Source: Bacteroidaceae bacterium (GTDB lineage: Bacteria > Bacteroidota > Bacteroidia > Bacteroidales > Bacteroidaceae). Taken from it: a DNA stretch of 5,844 nucleotides. Both the position numbers and the translations under genes were made by a program. The notes under the pieces are model-generated. The model was not told the DNA's origin. It was given only the letters and a program-made list of their open reading frames with translations, and did no database searches. Location of the stretch: the NCBI GenBank assembly GCA_021443285.1, contig JABUUG010000087.1, forward strand, positions 1-5,844. Direction: 5' to 3'. Below are positions 3,634 to 5,844 of this stretch, piece after piece. The first letter of the stretch is position 1, and each line of letters begins with the position of its first letter.

Positions 3634-5844
3634 ATGTTACGAAGAGTAATAGTAGAAGGTTCAACACATGTGGTTATCCATGCTACCGACATTGATGGTG
3701 ACAGGAAGGGCCGAGTGCTTATCAACTTCTCATCTCATTCTTTTGATTATCTACGGAAGATTATCAAGGCAGGAATGCGGCTGAATCTGCTGGACTGTAA
3801 ACAGCTTACGCCTAATTCGATGGTTTTCCCGGCACAAATCATAGTTGAGCCAGATTTCCTGATTGACATTTCGTCCATTGCCGCATGCTTTAAGGAATAT
3901 GGTCATCACCCTTTGAACTACACGATAAACAGACTGGGCAAGAATGAAACATCCCAGCCGATACTGTTGGGTAATTATGCCGGTGCGGCACTTGATGCGT
4001 TATTGTACGGAAAGGATTGCAGTTTTGCACAGGTTCTAACGAGCTGTTTCTGCCAACAGCCCCTCGAATATCTTACCTGCACAGGCTTCAATGCGGAGAG
4101 ATTCAAAAGTGACGCCATTGTACAGGCGCAAAACATAAAGGAAATCATCGACAATTTGAAAGGAAAATACGACCTTTCAAATGCGATTCTTGAGCCATCG
4201 TTTGTGTGCGAGACATTGGGCATTCAGGGGCGTGTTGATATGATGACGACGGATTTCAAGCTGCTTATTGAGCAGAAGTCAGGGAAGAACTTCAATCTCG
4301 CCACTTCGCAACTAACCGATATAGGCTACCACATCGAGAGCCACTATGTGCAGCTGTTGCTGTATTTTGCAGTCCTCTATCATAATTTTTCAATTAAGAC
4401 AGACGCCACAGACTTCTATCTGTTATACTCCAAATACAGGATGCCCACAGGATTGCTGCCTGTAAACAACTACGAAATACTGGTTGAAGAAGCCATTAAA
4501 CTCAGGAACCAGATTGTAGCCACAGAACTCCTGATAGCAGAAAAAGGCTTTCCAACAGTTAGGAAACATCTTCGTTCAGATGTTGTAAACACTCAGAATT
4601 CCCACAGCAAACTGTTCACCAACTACCAGAAGCCACAACTTGATGACCTTCTTTCCGATATCAAAGACAATGATAACCACCTGCTGATCAAATATTTTGA
4701 TACGATGGCGACCTTTGTTTACCGTGAGCAAAGAGCATCATGGCTTGGTGACAGCAATGAACAGACGACGGCAGTGTCGTACCTTTGGAAGATGACTTTA
4801 GAGGAAAAACTCGAATCGGGGAACATCTTCCTTAACCTCAGAATAAAGAGTCTCGATGAAAACGGACTGTTTGCCTGGCTTGAATACAAAAGAGGCGACG
4901 GTTTCCTTCCTAATTTCCGCAGGGGAGACAGTGTGTTTTTATACGAATATAAAGATACACCTGACGTTAGGAGTTCATTTCTTCACAAGGCAAACATACT
5001 GAAAATCACGTCCAATGAGATTTTCATAAAGCTCCTCAATCCGCTTAACACAGCCCTTTTCCCCATTTTCTCAGAAGATGAAGATGGCAGAAGCTATGCC
5101 ATAGAACATTCTTCCACAAACGTATCCACATCATATTCCATCAGATCACTATCTGCCTTTCTAAAGTCGGATACCCGCAAGCAGCAGCTATTATTAGGAC
5201 AAAGGACACCGGAGTCAGACAAAACCCTGATGCTTTCCCGCCAATACTCGCCTGATTATGACGAGATTATATTGGGAGTAAAACAGGCAAAGGACTATTA
5301 TCTGCTCATCGGTCCGCCAGGAACTGGCAAGACTTCAATGGCATTACGGTTTATGGTGCAGGAAGAACTTGCGACGCTTGACAACAACTACAGCGGTTCG
5401 TCTGCCCTACTCCTCCTTTCCTACACAAACAGGGCAGTGGATGAAATATGCGAGATGCTTTACGGAGCGGACATTGATTTCATACGCATTGGCAATGAAC
5501 ACACAGCCGACGAGCAGTGGCAGCAGAATCTTCTGTCTGTCAAGGCACGCAGTCTGGGAAGACTTTCAGCATTGAAACAGGAACTGTTGTCGGCAAAAGT
5601 TGTCGTTGCAACAACGTCCACAATATCATCTCGCCTTTACCTGTTCTCCATGAAGCATTTCTCAACGGTCATAGTTGATGAAGCTTCCCAGATTTTGGAA
5701 CCGAACATCATCGGCATACTTTCACAAAATATCGGGAAATTCGTGCTTATCGGCGACTACAAACAGTTGCCGGCTGTAGTGCAACAGAGCGCAGAAGAAA
5801 GCCTGATAAATGATGCGACACTAAAAGACATCTGTCTTACAGAT
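3634..5844 (+). CDS. Dna2-like PD-(D/E)XK nuclease / SF1 helicase, 3' end cut by window
   Basis: The frame is open for 737 codons to the window edge, so the C-terminus is missing. Residues 1-90 are beta-rich and not recognised. Residues about 110-250 form a RecB/Cas4-type nuclease: E187, GRVD with D202, E213-x-K215, and Q240-x-x-x-Y244. Such nucleases cut single-stranded ends. Residues about 398-470 (including RRGDSVFLYEY, 429-439) resemble the beta-barrel inserted in Upf1/Dna2 helicases. The SF1 helicase core follows: Walker A GPPGTGKT (560-567), motif Ia SYTNRAVDEI (596-605), RIG (618-620), ATTST (659-663), motif II VDEASQ (681-686, D682 and E683) and motif III GDYKQLP (707-713). Motifs IV-VI lie beyond the window. 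No signal peptide or membrane segment is seen, so it is presumably cytoplasmic. The likely role is DNA end processing in repair, recombination or defence. The ATG at 3634 is the first ATG after the upstream in-frame stop at 3580, and the next in-frame ATG is codon 48. There is no SD. Codon bias is weaker than in the ribosomal genes. Confidence 0.9.
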   Translation, partial: MLRRVIVEGSTHVVIHATDIDGDRKGRVLINFSSHSFDYLRKIIKAGMRLNLLDCKQLTPNSMVFPAQIIVEPDFLIDISSIAACFKEYGHHPLNYTINRLGKNETSQPILLGNYAGAALDALLYGKDCSFAQVLTSCFCQQPLEYLTCTGFNAERFKSDAIVQAQNIKEIIDNLKGKYDLSNAILEPSFVCETLGIQGRVDMMTTDFKLLIEQKSGKNFNLATSQLTDIGYHIESHYVQLLLYFAVLYHNFSIKTDATDFYLLYSKYRMPTGLLPVNNYEILVEEAIKLRNQIVATELLIAEKGFPTVRKHLRSDVVNTQNSHSKLFTNYQKPQLDDLLSDIKDNDNHLLIKYFDTMATFVYREQRASWLGDSNEQTTAVSYLWKMTLEEKLESGNIFLNLRIKSLDENGLFAWLEYKRGDGFLPNFRRGDSVFLYEYKDTPDVRSSFLHKANILKITSNEIFIKLLNPLNTALFPIFSEDEDGRSYAIEHSSTNVSTSYSIRSLSAFLKSDTRKQQLLLGQRTPESDKTLMLSRQYSPDYDEIILGVKQAKDYYLLIGPPGTGKTSMALRFMVQEELATLDNNYSGSSALLLLSYTNRAVDEICEMLYGADIDFIRIGNEHTADEQWQQNLLSVKARSLGRLSALKQELLSAKVVVATTSTISSRLYLFSMKHFSTVIVDEASQILEPNIIGILSQNIGKFVLIGDYKQLPAVVQQSAEESLINDATLKDICLTD

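Noticed and set aside
4045..4080. Cysteines C138, C140 and C149 as an iron-sulfur or zinc site
   Set aside because: They lie upstream of the catalytic core with C-x-C-x8-C spacing. They do not match the Dna2/Cas4/AddB arrangement, in which three of the four cysteines follow the core, and no fourth ligand is evident.
3975..4223. An 82-codon - strand frame, and a 68-codon + strand frame at 5369-5575
   Set aside because: Both sit inside the 737-codon nuclease-helicase frame, whose motifs cover these regions. Nothing supports expression of either.
1..5844. CRISPR array, tRNA/rRNA genes, insertion sequences or direct repeats
   Set aside because: No spaced repeats, cloverleaf or rRNA-like segments, transposase motifs or target-site duplications were seen. 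The window is almost entirely coding on the + strand.

Overview
The window carries the distal half of a bacterial spc ribosomal-protein operon, followed by the first 737 codons of a large nuclease-helicase gene. All genes are on the + strand. The organism is most likely a member of the Bacteroidota, probably a Prevotella-like Bacteroidales. The reasons are the character of the L6, L18, S5, L30, L15 and SecY sequences, the near absence of Shine-Dalgarno (SD) sequences before otherwise highly expressed genes, A-rich or pyrimidine-rich leaders, and exclusive use of TAA stops. This placement comes from reading the proteins by eye, not from a database search.

Layout. Bases 1-8 are the end of an intergenic gap. 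Then come rplF (L6, 9-575), rplR (L18, 616-960), rpsE (S5, 967-1479), rpmD (L30, 1494-1670), rplO (L15, 1714-2160) and secY (2226-3572). The order rplF-rplR-rpsE-rpmD-rplO-secY is the classic spc order. Gaps are short (6 to 65 bases), consistent with one transcript. Two gaps carry signals: a consensus SD (AAGGAGG) overlapping the rpsE stop and serving rpmD, and a long imperfect hairpin between rplO and secY. A strong intrinsic terminator follows secY and appears to end the operon. No stretch over about 65 bases is without a gene.

From 3634 to the window end runs one open frame with no stop. Its N-terminal half contains a RecB/Cas4-like PD-(D/E)XK nuclease core. After a beta-rich linker, its C-terminal half begins an SF1 helicase of the Upf1/Dna2 type with motifs I, Ia, Ic, II and III visible. 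The gene is cut by the window edge before the second RecA-like domain. Its start codon abuts the U-tract of the secY terminator.

How they work together. L6, L18, S5, L30 and L15 are ribosomal subunit proteins, and SecY is the pore of the Sec translocon, made in step with ribosomes. The nuclease-helicase belongs to DNA processing (repair, recombination or possibly defence) and looks transcriptionally separate. In many bacteria, including the Bacteroidales that I recall, map-infA-rpmJ-rpsM would follow secY. Here the operon ends at secY and the nuclease-helicase takes that place, which is the main departure from the ordinary in this window.
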